DNA of 64,000 nt from contig JBBPUQ010000007.1 in the NCBI GenBank assembly GCA_038501195.1, positions 4,317,501-4,381,500 of the forward strand, written 5' to 3'. Below, in pieces: positions 37,208-52,787 of the stretch. The position numbers were made by a program, and so were the translations under genes. Each line of letters opens with the position of its first letter. Position 1 is the stretch's first letter. The DNA is from Nemania diffusa. Its lineage: Eukaryota; Ascomycota; Sordariomycetes; Xylariales; Xylariaceae. The notes under the pieces are model-generated. The model saw only the letters and a list, made by a program, of their open reading frames with translations. It had not been told where the DNA came from and did no database searches.

Positions 37208-38724
37208 ATTATTAAAAATAGCTTTTTTTATTAAAAATAATATTTTTAATATTTATAATTTTATTAGTTTAAAAATATTAAATATAATATATATTAAAAA
37301 AATTATAACTAATAAAAAAATTTATAAAAACTTTAAAATTAAATTTTTAATTTTTTTTTTTATTTTTTTTTAATTTATATAATTATTATATATATTTTAT
37401 AATTAAATATTTTTAAATATATTAAATAAAATTTATAATTATTTATTATTTTATTTTTTAATATAGCAAAAAAATAAAAATATTTATAAAAAAATTTTTA
37501 ATTTAAAAATTATTTAAATATTTAATTATAAAAATAAATTGTTATTTTAATAATTTTAAATTATAAATATTAAAACAATTTTATATTTATTTTTATAATT
37601 TTAGCTTTTTTTTTAATAAATTGTTTAATATTTTTAATATTTTTATTTTATATTTATATATATAATATAAAAAGTTTTATTTATATATTATAATTTTTTT
37701 ATTTATTTTTATTATAATTATTTTTAATTATTAATATATTTTAATTTAATTTAAAAAATATAATAATATTTTTTAAATATAACAATAAAATCGATTTTTA
37801 AAATAATAATTAAAATAAATATTTAAAAATTAATTTATAATAAATATAAAGTTTATAAAGTTTTTATAGTTTTTTATAAAAATATAAAAATTAATAATAA
37901 TTTTTTTTTTTATTTTTATAAATATTTTTTTAAAAAATTTATTAATTTGTTTTATAATTTTTTTTTTATATATTTTTTATAGTTTTTAGTTTTAGTTTAA
38001 TTATTTAATAATTTTTTAATTTTAATTTTAAAAATTTAATTTATTTAATAATTTAAAAATTTAATATTAAAATGTTTTAATTATAAATATTATTTAATTA
38101 AATTTTTTTTTAAAATATTTTTTTTTATATATAAAGTTATAAAGTTTTTTTTTATATAAAAAATATTATAATTAATTAATAAAAATAAATATTTAATTTT
38201 AAACTAATTAAATCAATTTTAAAGTTTATAAAAAATTAAACTATTAAATTAATATAAAATATTATTTATAAATTTATTATTTTATTAAATTTTTTATTTA
38301 TTTAATACTTTTAAAAATATTAAATTAATAATAATTTTTTTAATATAAGTTATATTATATAATTTTATTATTTTTAATTTTTTTAATTTTTAAAACTTAA
38401 TATTTATATTTTTATAAACTAAAATTAAAAAAATAAAGTTTTTAATATATATATAATTTTTTAAATTAATAATTTAAATATTATAAAATTAATTTATTTT
38501 ATTAAATATATATATATTAATATTTAAATTTAAAATAATTAAATTTTTTAATAAATAAATTGTTTTATTATTATAAATAAAATATATAAATATAGTTTTT
38601 ATTATTTTTTTAATTAATTAAAAAGTTTTGTTTATTTTTTTTTATTAATTTTTTATTTTTTAATTTTAATTTTTTTTATTAGTTTTAAGTTTTTATTAAA
38701 AAAATTTTTAATTAAAACTTTAAT
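37208..38724. repeat. Interior of D, third segment
   Basis: A+T-saturated remnant of the host element between C and A2. It ends at TTAAT, the left target duplication of A2. No gene. Confidence 0.55.
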
Positions 38725-38965
38725 TGTAATAAATATAATATTAACAATAAGTTTAAAAATTAAATAATATTATATATTTTAAAAAAAAAACTAAAATTAA
38801 AAAAACTAAAAAACAAATTTAATTTTTTTAGTTAAATTAATATATTTATATAAATGCTTTTTTATTTATTACTTTTATTTTTTTATATTTATTATTTTAT
38901 TTAATTTTTAATAAATCTATTATTTTAAATAAACAATAAAATTTATTTAGCTATTTTAGTTATTT
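38725..38965. repeat. 5' LTR of A2, part 1 (interrupted)
   Basis: The first 241 bp of the 310-bp LTR, starting TGTAATAAATATAATATTAA and breaking at TATTT where B inserted. The rest resumes at 46,208. Confidence 0.85.
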
Positions 38966-39145
38966 TGTTATAGAATAAAAAGAACTATAAGTTAAGTACA
39001 ATATAATAAGTAGTATATAGCTAATAATATATATTATATAAAACTAAAGCTTAAAAAAAAGAAAAATTTTTTTTAAAACATATACAAAATAAATATATAT
39101 AAATATATTAGTACTTTTTTAAATTTTAGCTTTTAAATTTTAACA
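38966..39145. repeat. 5' LTR of B
   Basis: 180 bp. It starts TGTTATAGAATAAAAAG and ends TTTTAACA. Confidence 0.88.
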
Positions 39146-42100
39146 ATTATTTTTTTTTTTAGTTTAAGTTATTTTTAATTTAATTGTAAAAATTAATTAT
39201 AAATCAATTGATTTAAATATATAAATCAATTAATTAACTTGCTAATTTAATTAGTTAAAAATGTAAATAATATATAGTTGTATATAAATATTTAAATATT
39301 TTGTAAATTACTAATTTTTAAAAATAATTTATATTTTCGCTAGCATAGCTTTATATATAAACAAAAATATATAAAGCTATAAATTTACTAACTTTTTTTT
39401 CTTTTTTTTTTTTTTTTTTTTTAAATACTGTTAATTTTATTAATTTTTATTTAATAAGTTTTTTTTTGCTATTTGCGCTCGTTTTTAAATTATTTTTATA
39501 CTTTTTTTTTTTTTTTTTTATATTTTATTTGTTGCTGCTGCTTCTAATATACTTTTTTACTGCTAAACCGTTTATATTTATAACTGTTAATTTAAATATT
39601 AAAACAAGTTTTAAACTATAATTGTTTTACTAATATATTATTTTTGCTTTAAGCGTTTTTATAACTTTTTTTAGCTTAAAAATACTGAACTTTTAAAAAT
39701 TTACTGCTTTTTTAAAAATTTAAAAAACTTTATATATAATAGCTACTAAAAAAGCTACAATATTTACAAATTTATAAATAACTTTATTTTTGTTTTAGTT
39801 TTATTTTATTACTAAAGAATTAATTGCTTGCTATAATAGCGTTTAATATAATTTATTTATATAAAATTTTAAAGTTTAATATTAATTTGTTTAATTTGAA
39901 ATAAAAAAATAACAACAATTTAAGCAGTACTATTATTTATAACAAAAAAAAAAGCTATATTTAATATACTTTAGTTTAATTTTGCTGTAAAATCGCTAAA
40001 GCGCAGTTTTGCTTTTTAAAGTTCTTTTACTGTGTTTTTTTTTTATATTATATTATTTTTTGCTTTATTAACAAAGTTTTTGTTATAAAAATAAACTGTT
40101 TTATTTATATTTACTGCTAATTTTAATATTAATTATTAACTTAAAAATGCTGCTATTAAGTATTAATTTTTAATTTATTAGTATAAAACTTTAGTTTAAT
40201 AAACTATTGCTTTTTTTGTTGCTAATACTATAAATAAGCTATTCTGTTTATTTTTTATTTTTATTTCTGACTTAAATAAAATATTAATTAATACGTTCGA
40301 TATTGCTACGCTATTATGTTTTGTTTACAGCTTTTTAACACTAATTATACAGCTTAATTTTTAGCTATATGTTATTTTATAAAAAAAGTAAAAATAATTT
40401 ATTGCAAAAACAATAATAATATAAAATATTTTAAAGTTTATAAAAAGTTTATAGCATTTTAAAATGTTTTCGAATTTGCTTTTTAAGTTTTTTAATAAAG
40501 TTTTATATATAGCTTATTAATAAAGTACAAATTATTATTTAAAAAAATAAGTTCGATTTTTATTATATAAACTTTTTTATAAAAGTTTTAGTTTATTTTG
40601 TTTTGTTAGCTTTTTTAACAACTTTAAATAATTAATTAGAAAGTTTTTTTAGCAGTTTTAATATGTTTTTACTATAACATAATAAGTAGTTTTTTTTATA
40701 GTTTTGCTGGTTTATTTTTTTTATGTTTTTTTTCTTTTTTTTCAAAGTTTGCAATAGTTTTAGCAGTAGATATATTAGTAACTAATATTTATTAATTATA
40801 TTTAGTTAGCTAGCTTTTTTACTTAACTTTATAGTATAAATTTTTTTTATAAATATGTTTTTTTACTATGTTTTTTACTTTTTATTTTATATTATCGTTT
40901 TTTAAGTTAAGTATAAATAATTCATTTATATTATTAGCTTTTTAAAGTTTTAATAATTAAACAAAAAATATATTATAAAAACAAATATATTATACAAAAA
41001 AACAAAAACAATAAGTTTGCAAATTAACTTTACTAATAATTTTAAATAGTTCAATATATTTAAAAGCTAGCTTGTAGTAATATTTTTTAAGCTTAAAGTA
41101 TTTAATTAACAAAGCAATTAATTGATTTATTTTATAGCTTATTAATTTGTGCTTGTTGTTGTAGTATTTTGTTTAGTTTTTGATTATACTTTGTTACTGT
41201 TTTATTAACTTATTTTTAATAGCTTTCAATTTATTTAATCGATTTTGTATTGCTAATACTTTTTTTAAAATAAAGTTGTTTTTAATAAACAATTTAAATT
41301 TTAATATATAGCTATATAAAGCTTTAAAAAATAAAATATTAATAGTTAAATTAATTACTAAATTTATAGCAAAAAAAGCTTAAAATAATAATTAAAACTA
41401 ATTAACTTATTTAATAAAAGTAAAACATTTTAAATAATATTCGATTATTTAATTTATATGTTTTATTTAATTGTTAGTTTTAAAATAAAACATAACTAAA
41501 TAACATTTTTTGATTTTAATATAATAACATAAGTTAAACTAAAAACTACTAGTAAATATAAAACCTCGATTAATAACTATTTTAGTAAAACTTTTAAATT
41601 TATATTTTATTTTTTAATAAAATAAAATAGCTAGTTATATAACTGTTATAATAGTATAAACAAATAATAAATGTATTAACTTAATAAATTAGTTTATAAT
41701 TACTAATATAAAATTTATATAACTGCTTTTATAAAAAGTTTTTAATAAACTAGTTATAAAATTTATAAATAGTTTTTATATAAGTTTAATAAATATTAGC
41801 AAACTATTTAATTTGTTATATTTTCAGTAATGTTTTGTTTTAAATTTAAAGCAAATAGTACAGCTTTTTATATAGTTTTATATATTATGTTTTAAGTTTT
41901 ATTAGTAAAACTTTTTTTAAAGAAGTTTTAAAGTACACTTTTAACTAAAATAACTTGCAAAAAAGTTGTTGTAGTATAGTTTAATTAGTTAAAAATAAAT
42001 TGATTTTTTAAAAAATATATAAACTTTTTTATTATAAAAAACTAAAAAATTTTAGATTAACTATTGATTTTTTACAGCTAAACTGTTTTTGATTCGCTTT

Positions 42101-45100
42101 AAAATCTGTTAATATTTAAGATCTTTTTTTTAAACGTTTTAAATTAGTAATTTGAAACTTTGATTAGCTTTTAAGTTTTAAATATTTTTTTTTGCAGTAA
42201 TTATTTATATTTGCATATATATAACTAACTAAATAAAAATTAATCGTTTAAAAAAATAGCGCTTAATATAGATTTTTTTAACTAATATTTTTAAATATTA
42301 GTTTTTAATAGTTGTATATTATATAACAATTTTCTTTTTTAATATAAAAAAGAAATTTATATTAAAAGGTATATTATTTATATAATTAAAATAATGCAAA
42401 AAAGAATTAGTTTTATTTCGTTTTTTTTTTTTATATTTAATAATAAAGTCAAAAAAAGCTAAATAAATATACTATTAAATTTACTTTTTATTTAGTTTCA
42501 ATATTTTTATAAAAACTTAAAAGTTATTATAATTAATTAATATTTTAATAAATAATTTGTTTTTTTATAAATAGTAACGCTAATATTTAAAGCTTTTAAT
42601 AATAGCTAGTATTTTTTTATTTAATATGTTTTAGTTCGATTTTTAGTTAAAGAATTTTTAAAAATAAAACAAAACTAGTTACTATCGCTTTTGATTATTT
42701 TTTTGTAATAAGTTATTTATAAATGCAGCTTTAAATATATTAGTTTTTACTAATATTTATTTTTTAAAGTTAAAATATATAAAAAGAATAGTTTATTTAA
42801 ATAAATCTTATAATTGTTTAAAAGTATGCTTTTTTAAATCATTTAAAAAAATTCGACTTTTTTTTGTTTTAGTTGCGCTTTTTTTTAAATATTAATATAA
42901 TAAAACAGCAACTAAAAAATACTTTTTAATAAAACAGCAGTAAAAGTTATAGAATTTTAAAAATTGCTATAGTTTATAACAAAAATTAAAAAAAAGCTAT
43001 TTTTTAATAATATCAATTTATAAAAAGTCTATTTTAATCTTTTTGTTTAAAATAATATAACTTAAAAATTTTAGTTTATATTAATAAAATTAGTATTTAA
43101 AAAGTTTAATATATAGTTTAGCTTTTTAAAGTTTTTTAATAATATTTTAAATATAATTTGTATATAAATTTTTGTTTAAAAAAAAAACAAATATATTGTT
43201 AAAATATATTATATAAAAAGTATTTAAAATATTATTAAATGCTTTTTATATATAATTTTAAAAAGTAGCAAAAGTATTATATAAACTTATAAATATAACT
43301 AAAAATTTATAGTATTTATAATATATATAAAATGCTGTTTTTTATTTATTTTTTTTTTGAATTTATATGCAATAATAAACATTTTTAAAATTAATTTTCG
43401 AAAATATTTTTATATGTGCAATTTTATTTAACATTTTTAAAATAAATAAAAAAATAAAACGATTTTTTTATAAAACTTTGTTAAATTTTTTATAGTTAAT
43501 ACAAAAATATAAAGTTTTATTTTTTTTAAATATAAAAAGTATTAATGCTTTTATAAAACTTTTTAATTTTTTAATTTTTTTGCTTTTTATTATTTTTTGT
43601 AATTAATTTTTTAATTTTTACAATTTATTTTAAACTAAAAAATAAATAAAATAATAAAGTACTATTATATTTTTTTGTAAATTAATCAATAAGTTGTTTT
43701 AATAAGTATAAAAAAGTATATTAGTATTAAAAGTATTAAAAAATTTGAATAAGTTTCGAAACTTTTTTAGAACTAAGTTAAAACTTATAAAAGTTAACTT
43801 TGCTTTTATTTTTTTTAAAAATAAAAGTTTAAATAAAGTAATAATTGTTTAACAACATTTTTTATTTTAATAAATTTATATAAACTTTTAAAGTAATAGC
43901 AATTTAAAGTATTTTTATTTAAAACTAAAAAACTATTAATTTAAACTTAAATTTAATATAATTTTTTTGCTTTTTAAAGTTAATTAAAATAATAGTACTA
44001 GACTTTTTTTTAATCAATTATTATATAATATTGTAATATATATATGTTAAATTATATAAATAACTTTTTATTAATTAGTTAATTTACAAAAAATTTAATA
44101 AATTTTATATATATTTAAATTTTTTTAGTTTATAGTTTATAAGCTATAAAACTTATAAAAAGCTTTTTATAGTTTATAATATAAAGCAAAAATATAACTA
44201 ATATAATTGTATTTAGTACAAAAGTTTAAATTAATATATATTTTCAAAAGTAGTTTATTTGAACTAAGTATATATATTAAACAAAAAATATAAAAACATT
44301 AAAAAAATAAAACAAATAACTAGTGTTTATTTTTAAATTTTATTATAAAACTTAAGTTTACTTTTTGTTTTTTAAATCAAAGTTATTATAATTTTTTAAA
44401 ACAAATCGATAAAAAAAAACAGTTTGTTTTAAATAATAAAAATTATTAAATTTTTTTTTAATAGTTTAAGTTTTTTAAATAGTTTATTTTCAAAGCTATT
44501 TATTAAAATATTAATTAATATAATGTTTTGTTTTATTGCAAAAAAAACAAGTAATAAAGTTTTAATTTTTTAATAATTATTAATTTAGATTTAAGTAATA
44601 TTTAAGCTTATTTTTTAAAAGCTTTTATAGTTTTTTAACTTTATATTTATTTTTTAGTTTATTAAATTAATGTATTTAATACTTTAAAGCTTAATAATTT
44701 GTTAATTCAAATTAAAAATTTTAGTATTAAAAGTTTTATAATTTTTTAAAGCAATAGTTTTTGTAACAATTTCTGTTAACTATATATAAATTTTATAATT
44801 GTAAAAAGTTATAATAAAAGTGTTAATATTGTAAAAATTTTATATAAAATTTATAATAACTTCAATTATAATTTATATATAAACTTAATTGCTATTGTAT
44901 TTTTTTTTAATTTTTATTTATTAATTTTTATTAATATATTATTATATTAACTATATTTTTTTAAATAATAAATAAAAAGTTACAAAAATTTATTATTTCT
45001 TTTTTTAAAAAATCAAATAGTTTTTAATAAAAAAATATAGCTTTTTTATTGTTAGTTTTTTTTGTTTTTTATTTTTTAATTTAAGCTAAATAATAATTAA

Positions 45101-46022
45101 ATTGTTTAAAGTATTAATTTAAAAGTTAATAAATATGTTTTAACTATATATTTATATTTATTTTCAAATATATTAACTATTGTATAAAAGTTTTCGTTTA
45201 TTTTAAAAATATATTTTAATTATATTAATATTAAAGCTGTTTTATTTTTAAAGATTTTTTAAGTAAGCTTTAATATTTATTTTTGTAATTTTGATTTATT
45301 TTGTTAATTATATATATAATTTTGTTTATTAAATAACTAAATTTACATTTAAAACTATTAAATATAAACTTCAACTTTTTAATTTATTTAATTTATTTAT
45401 TATATATAAAGTTCAAAATTAATAATTTATATTCAAACTTAATTAATTAACTAAAATTTATATTACTGTTATAGTTTAATTTAAATTTGTTATATTTTTG
45501 TTAATAATTTATATATATAAAAAACTTAATTATATTATTGTTGTTAAAAAATATAAAAGTAATATTATAACTATATTATTAATATATTTTAAAAATCAAG
45601 CGTTAATAAAAAAAAACCGATTGTTTAAAGTTTCGTTGTTTTTTACAGTCGATAAAATTATTAGTTTTTTTTTTTTTTTTTTTTAAAAGTTGTTTTTAAT
45701 ATAGTTTTAAATCGAAAATTATACGATTCAGCAGTATATTAATTTCGTTTGTTTCGTTCAAGTTTTAATTAACAATTTTTTGCTTATACTTTTGTAAAAG
45801 CTTTTTATAAAGCTAGTATATTAGTTAATAGCTCAAAAATAGTAACAAAAGCAAAAAATTGAGCTTTTTCAAAAAAAATCTAAAATTGAAGCTAGTTTAA
45901 AATATTTTTATTATTATTTCAAATAGTATTTAACTTTGTTACATTTGTAAATATAACAAACTTTTTAAAACATTAAAGTGTTATTTTATATTACAAATAA
46001 CTTTAAATAAAAGCTTTAAAAT

Positions 46023-46202
46023 TGTTACAAAATAAAAAAAACTATAAGTTAAATATAATATAATAAGTAATATATAGTTAATAGTATATATTATATAAAA
46101 CTAAAACTTAAAAAAAAAAAAAATCTTCTTTAAAATATATATAAAATAAATATATATAAGTATATTAGTACTTTTTTAAATCCTAGCTTTTAAATCCTAA
46201 CA
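46023..46202. repeat. 3' LTR of B
   Basis: 180 bp. It starts TGTTACAAAATAAAAAA and ends TCCTAACA, so it has kept CC where the 5' LTR has TT. Confidence 0.88.
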
Positions 46203-46207
46203 TATTT

Positions 46208-46276
46208 ATTAATTATATTATATATATTAACTATTTTTAAAATTTATTTATTTAAATATAAATATAATTTATAACA
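46208..46276. repeat. 5' LTR of A2, part 2
   Basis: The last 69 bp of the interrupted LTR, ending TTATAACA. The 180-bp LTR of B stands directly before its duplicated TATTT. Confidence 0.85.
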
Positions 46277-49200
46277 ATTTCTTTTATATAAAAAAAGCTT
46301 AACTTAAATTTTTACTACAATAAATATTTAAACTATAAATTTTTTATAAATTAATATTTTTAAATAATAAAAAAATATTTTCAATATATATAATTAGTTT
46401 ATATATAAAAACTTTTAATTTTTACTACTTTTTTATTATATTAATAATTAATTCGATAAAATTGTTATTTTTTATATAATATTATATATATATTTATAAA
46501 TTTTTTTATTTTTTATATATATAATATTTTTTTTTTGTATTAATTTTATTATTGTTAAAATGTTTTTTTACAAATGTTTTTTTTTATACTATTTTTTTTT
46601 ACTTTAATAATTTTATTAAAAAATTTTTTATATTAAAGTTTTAATTATAAAATTTTTATATATATATTAAAAAATTTTTTAAAATATTTGTTAAATATTA
46701 TTAGTTGTTATAATTTTATTTTTTTTAAACTATTTTATAATAAAACTTATTTGATTTAATATATAATAATAAAACTTTTTTAATTTTTTATTTTTTTTTG
46801 TTATATTTAAAGTTTATAACTTTTTTTTTTCAACATTTAAAATTCTGCTTTAAAAATAAGTTTTTTAAATATTTATATAATTAATTTATATAAAACTATT
46901 AAGATTTTTTTTAAAAATCTAATAAATAAAATTTAAAAATATTTTTATTATTATTATTAATAATTTTATAATATATTTTTATTATTAAATAATTTAACTT
47001 ATTGTTAAATTGATTAGTTTATTTTTTTTTTTTTATAAAATATATATTTAATTTTTTATCAAAAAATTTAAGTTTTATTAATATTTATTAGCTTAATTAA
47101 TTATTTTTTGTTAAATTTGAAATATTTACTATTTTATTATTATTATATATTTATATATTTTAGTTATAAAGCTTTATATTTTTTTACAATTTAGTTTTTT
47201 TTTTACTAGTTTAAATGTTAATTTTTTTGTTTTAGTTTTTTAATTAAATATTATTTTTATAATTTAATTAGTTAATATTTTATATAAAAATAAACTTTTT
47301 AATAATTTATATAGCAAAAATATTTATATTATATTTAATATTAGTAATATTTTAAATTAATTTTTTTAAAAATAATTAATAAAAAATTATAATTTTTAGT
47401 TTATTTATTAATATATAATTTTTATTTATTTAATAGTTTGTTTATAACTAGTAAAAAAAAAATTTAGCTTTATTTTATAAATTTGAAATAGTTTATTTAT
47501 AAATTTAGCTATAAATTAAAAACTACAGTTATTAATAAAGCTTTTTAATTAGTTATATATTTTATATAATTTATTATAATATATTTTTATAACTTATTTT
47601 ATAGTTATTATATTTTTATAAACTATAGTTTATATAAGCTTAAATAATTTATTAATTATATAAAAAGTTATATTATTTTTGTTATTATTAAAAAAAAAAT
47701 ATTTAAAGTTTATTATTATATATTGCTATATATAGTTTAATATATTTAAAAGTTTCAACTTTTTTAAAATTTTATTTTTTAAAACTTTAATTACTTTATA
47801 TAAATAATTTATTATATATTAATTTATTTTTTTATAAATTTTAAACTATTAATATTTTTAAGTTATTAAAACTTTTGTTTTATTTTTTTTTAAATATATT
47901 ATAACTAATTAAATATATGTTTTTTTAATTAATTTAATATATAAATAGTTAATATTTAATATTATTAAATATTTTTTATATAATATTAAATTATTTAATA
48001 TTGTTTAATTTAAATTTTAATTAATATAAGCTTTTTTTTTATATTTAATTAAATTTTTGTTAATTTTATTAACTTTTAAAACTAAATCGATTAATAGTAT
48101 TTTAAAAATTAATAAAAATATAATATTATTTTTTAATATATATATTATTATAAGTTTTTATAAAATTTTATTAAATAAAGTTATTAGTTTAAATAAAACT
48201 ATTATTTTTTATTTGTTTTTTTTTTTTTTTTATATTTTTATATTTTTTAAAAGTTTTAAAAAAATATTAGCAATAATATTTTTTAAACTTAAATAATATA
48301 TAATTATAAAATAATAATAGTTTATAAATTTTATTTATTTTATTTATTAAAAATTTAGTATTTTTTTTATATTAAAATATTTTAAAACTATATAGTTTAT
48401 TAAAATTATAAAAAAACGCTATATATTTTCAAGTTTTATTTTTTAATATAAAAGCTTTTTTATAATTGCTAATATTTTTTTATTGTATATTTTATAGTTA
48501 AATTTTATATTATAAAGTATTTTTAAAAAAAAAGCTACTAGTTTTTATAAATTTTTTAAACTGTTTTTTTAAAATAGTATATTTAATGTTATATTATTAA
48601 AAAAGTCAGTTTTTATTATAGTTTTAATTTTATAAAAAAAATAACGTAAAATAAATATACTTGTTAAAACTATTTATAAAGTTTTAAATATTTTTTAATA
48701 TTTCAAAATTTATTAAAATATTATATTAATATATATAAAGTTAATAAATAGTTTTATAATTTGTTTATATTTTTTTATAAATTTTTTGTAAAAGTTATAA
48801 AAGCTTAAAAATAATTATATTTTTTTAAAATATACTTTTTTTTTTTTGTTACAAAATAAATTTTAATAATATATAATTTTTATTTTATTAAAATCAACTT
48901 TTATTTTATATATTTTTATAATAAATTTTAAAAACTTAGTTTTTATTATATAAAATTTGCACTTTTTAAAGTTAGCTTATAATTTAGCTTTTTTTAAACA
49001 AGCTAATATTTTATTAATATAATATTTATATTTTAGTTTATTGTTAAAATAAATCAATATATTGTTAATATATATTATATAAAAAATATTTAAATAGTTT
49101 TTTAATATATTATTTATATAGCGCTAAAATATTACAAGTTTATTTATTAATTTAAATAAAAATATTTTAAACTAATAAACTTTATATTTTGTTTAAAAAG

Positions 49201-52200
49201 CTATTAGTAATTTATTTTTTTTAAATATTTAAATATAATAAAAAACTTGCTAAATATTTATTTTTATATAAACTTTAATTTGAAATATTTTAACTAAAGT
49301 TTTATTAATTAAAAGTAAAAAATATTTATTTTTTTAAATAATTAAATTTAGTTTTTTATAGTTTATATATAATTATAAAAAATTGTTTTTTTTTTTTATA
49401 AATAAAACTAGTATTATTTATAACGCTATTATTAATTTAATAAAATTTTTTATTAAGTTATTACTAATATATTTTTAATATATTTCTGCTTTTTTTAATA
49501 ATATTTTATATAATATATTATATTTTAAAAAAGCTTTAAAAAGTTTATTAATAATAATTTAGTAGTTAATGTTTAAATAATATAAAAAAAAGTTATTTAA
49601 AACTATTTTATTAAATATATCGAAATATTTATAATACTTTTTTAGTATTAAATATAATATTGTTTTTATTAATTTTTTTTTGTTTTTTATTAATTTTTTA
49701 TGTTTTTTTTAAAAAATTACTTAATTTAATTTATATAATAAAATTATACTATATAAAACAATATCTTTTTATTTTATTATTATATTAAATCTAGTTATAT
49801 TAATAATATTAATTTAAACTAGTTAATATTTATATTATTTAATTATATTTTTTTATAATTAATATAAGTTATATTAATTATATTTTATTTTTAGTTTATA
49901 GTTTTTATATTTTTTTTTTATAAAAATATATAAGTTTAAGTTATTTTTATAAGTTTTTTTTTATAGTATATATTTTATATGTTATATTTTTTGTTATAAA
50001 TAGTTTTTATTTATATTAAAATTAGTTTATAAAAAATATAAAATTAAAATAAACAGTTAAAAAATAATTGAAAATTTTTTTTTTTATATAACTTTTGTTT
50101 GTTTTTTTTATCGCTTGAATTTATTAATATAAAAGTAAACTTTTTTAAGTTTAGTTTTTATATTTTTTTTGTTTTATTTTTTTTTTTAATATATTTAGTT
50201 TATTTGTTTTTTTTTTTTTTTTTTTTTATATTTATTAATTTTTATTAATAGTTTATATTTTATTAATAATTAAAATTAACAATTAAATTTTTTATATTAT
50301 TTATTAAAATTTTAAAAATTTAATATTTTAGTTTTTAATTACTAAAAAACAATAGTTTTTTTTTTTTACTATTTATTAAAATGTTATAATAATTTAAATA
50401 TTTTTTTTTTATAATAATATTATATTTTATATTTATTATTAATAAAAATATATTTAAAATTGTTTTATTTTATATATAAAAATATATTTTTAAAATAGTA
50501 TTAATAGTTTATATAGCTTTTTTGTTATAACTTATTATTTAAAATAATACAAATTTTATAATTGTTTTAAATTTTAAATATTTTAAAATTTTTATAACAA
50601 AGTTTAATTTAATTAATAAATATATATTTGTTTTTATATTAGCTAATACTTTTATTAATAAAGTAAATTTATTATTTATTATTATATAATTTATAAAAAA
50701 AAAGTTTTTTTTTAATAGCTTTTATAAAAAAATAAATAATATTTTTTTATATTTATTTATATTTAATACTAATATATAAATTTGTTTAAAATAAAAATTT
50801 AATTATTTTAAGCAGTATTTTTTAGTTTTTTTTTTAATATAAACTATATTTATTTAAATTTTATAATTTAAACAAAAATAGTACTAATATAAGTTATATT
50901 AAATTGTTTAAAATTAAATTTGCAAAAATATTTACTATTTTTATACTTTTAATTATAGTATATAAAACATTGCTTTTATAAAATTAAAACTTTTGTTTAA
51001 TTAAATAAAACTTTAATATAAATATAATAATTATTTAAAATTATATTTAAAATTAAAATATTTAAATATTTTATATTACTATTTTAATATAAGTTTAAAC
51101 TTATAAGTTTTTTTTTTTTTTTAAGTTTTAAGTTTTTTTTTTATTTAGTTATTTTTAAAAAATCTTTTTTTTGTTATATTTTTTAAGCAATAAAGTTTTT
51201 ATATTATTAATAATTATATATTTAAATATAGTTATAAAAGTTAGCAAATATTATTTGTTTATTATATAATTTTTTAATATATAATTTGTTAATTTACTTT
51301 AATAGCTTGTTATATAAATTTTTTTTAAAATTTATAAAATTAATTTAAATTATTTTAGTTTATTTAATAAACTTTATATTAAATTATATAAATTTATCAA
51401 AGTTTTATATTTTAAAGTTTTAATATTTAATTTATACTTTTTTATATTTATTAAAATTATAATAATAAATAAATAAATAATTTAAAACTTCGGTACTAAT
51501 TTTTAAAATATATTTTTTTTTATAATTATTTATAATAAATACTATAATATTTTTAAAAATAAAACTTTTTATTTAATTAATAATATAGTCGATTTTTTTT
51601 AAGTTTTAATTATAATAGTTAGTATTTTTAATTAGTTTATTTTTTAACAATATAAACTAATATTTAAATCAAATTTTAGTTTTATTTTTTATTAATTTGT
51701 TATTAATAAATATAAATAAATTAACTACTTTTATTAAAAGTTTAGTTTTTTTTTTTATAACTATAAAAACTTTATTAATAATTTTAAAACTAAAAATATT
51801 TTTATATTTTTACTTTTATTATTAAATTATATTAATAAAAATTAAATTAGCAGTAAAAATAACTAGTATAAATTTTAAAACTATAATTATTATAGCTATA
51901 ATTTAATTTTAAAAAACTTTAATTTAACTTTTTAAATTTATAATCTTTTTTTTATAAATATTTATAGCTTTATAAAATATAGCGTTTTTAAAATCAGCTT
52001 TTTAATAAATTATATTTATTTTTTACTATTTAGTTTTTTTTTTTAGTTTAATTATTTAAATATACAAAAAATAAATATTTTGTTTAAAAAAATTTGTTAT
52101 ATTTTTGAACTTTTTTGCAATTTTTTAAACAATATTTAATTATAAAATATAATACTTAAATTTTTAATATATTACTTTTTTATAAATATTTATTATTGCT

Positions 52201-52787
52201 TAAAATTATTTAAAAGTTATTAATTTATTATATTTAAGTTATATTTTTTTTTTGTTTTTAATAAAAAAAACAAAAGCTATTTAAAAAGTTTTATTTTAAA
52301 CAACAAAATATTTAATATTAATTATTATTTTTTCAATTATATTGTTATATATAGTTTTGTTAATAACTATATATTACTATTGCTTGTTATATTTTTTAGA
52401 ATTTTTATAAATAAATTTAAACTTTTTGTAAATATTAAAAAAAAAAAGTTTTTTATTATTAAAAATATTATAATAAAATTTATTATTATTATTTATAATA
52501 TATTTTACAATATAAATATATTTTATATAATTTTTAAATAAACTTTAGAAATTTTAAAATTATTAATATAACTTATTTTATTTATAGTTTATTTATATTT
52601 ATAAAGCAAGTTTTATTAGTTTATTTTTAATAAACTATATTTGTTATTTAGTTTTTTTATAATTAATAATAAATATATTATTATTAAAAATTAATTATAT
52701 TATTTTAATATATTAAAATTAATTAATTTGTTCAAAAGTTTTTAAAAATTTATTGTTTTTTTAAACAGTTAAAATTAATCTTAGTTT

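Larger units (their letters stand above)
38966..46202. mobile_element. Element B: youngest nested LTR retrotransposon, partly RIP-mutated, 7,237 bp
   Basis: 180-bp LTRs (38,966-39,145 and 46,023-46,202) start TGTTA and end TAACA, a perfect 5-bp terminal inversion. The target duplication TATTT (38,961-38,965 and 46,203-46,207) is perfect, and it lies inside the A2 left LTR, so B arrived after A2. The two LTRs differ by transitions only, as far as I compared. B keeps far more G+C than the others: 24 of 120 bases at 39,961-40,080 by hand count. Many GC, CG and TG dinucleotides remain. No domain is readable; the frame at 45,498-45,686 is not supported as a gene. Confidence 0.88.

Noticed and set aside
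45498..48296. Two open frames of 62 and 79 codons in the A+T block
   Set aside because: Peptides are Ile/Lys/Phe/Leu homopolymer-like. Frames of this size arise by chance in sequence this poor in G, and they lie inside mutated retrotransposons.
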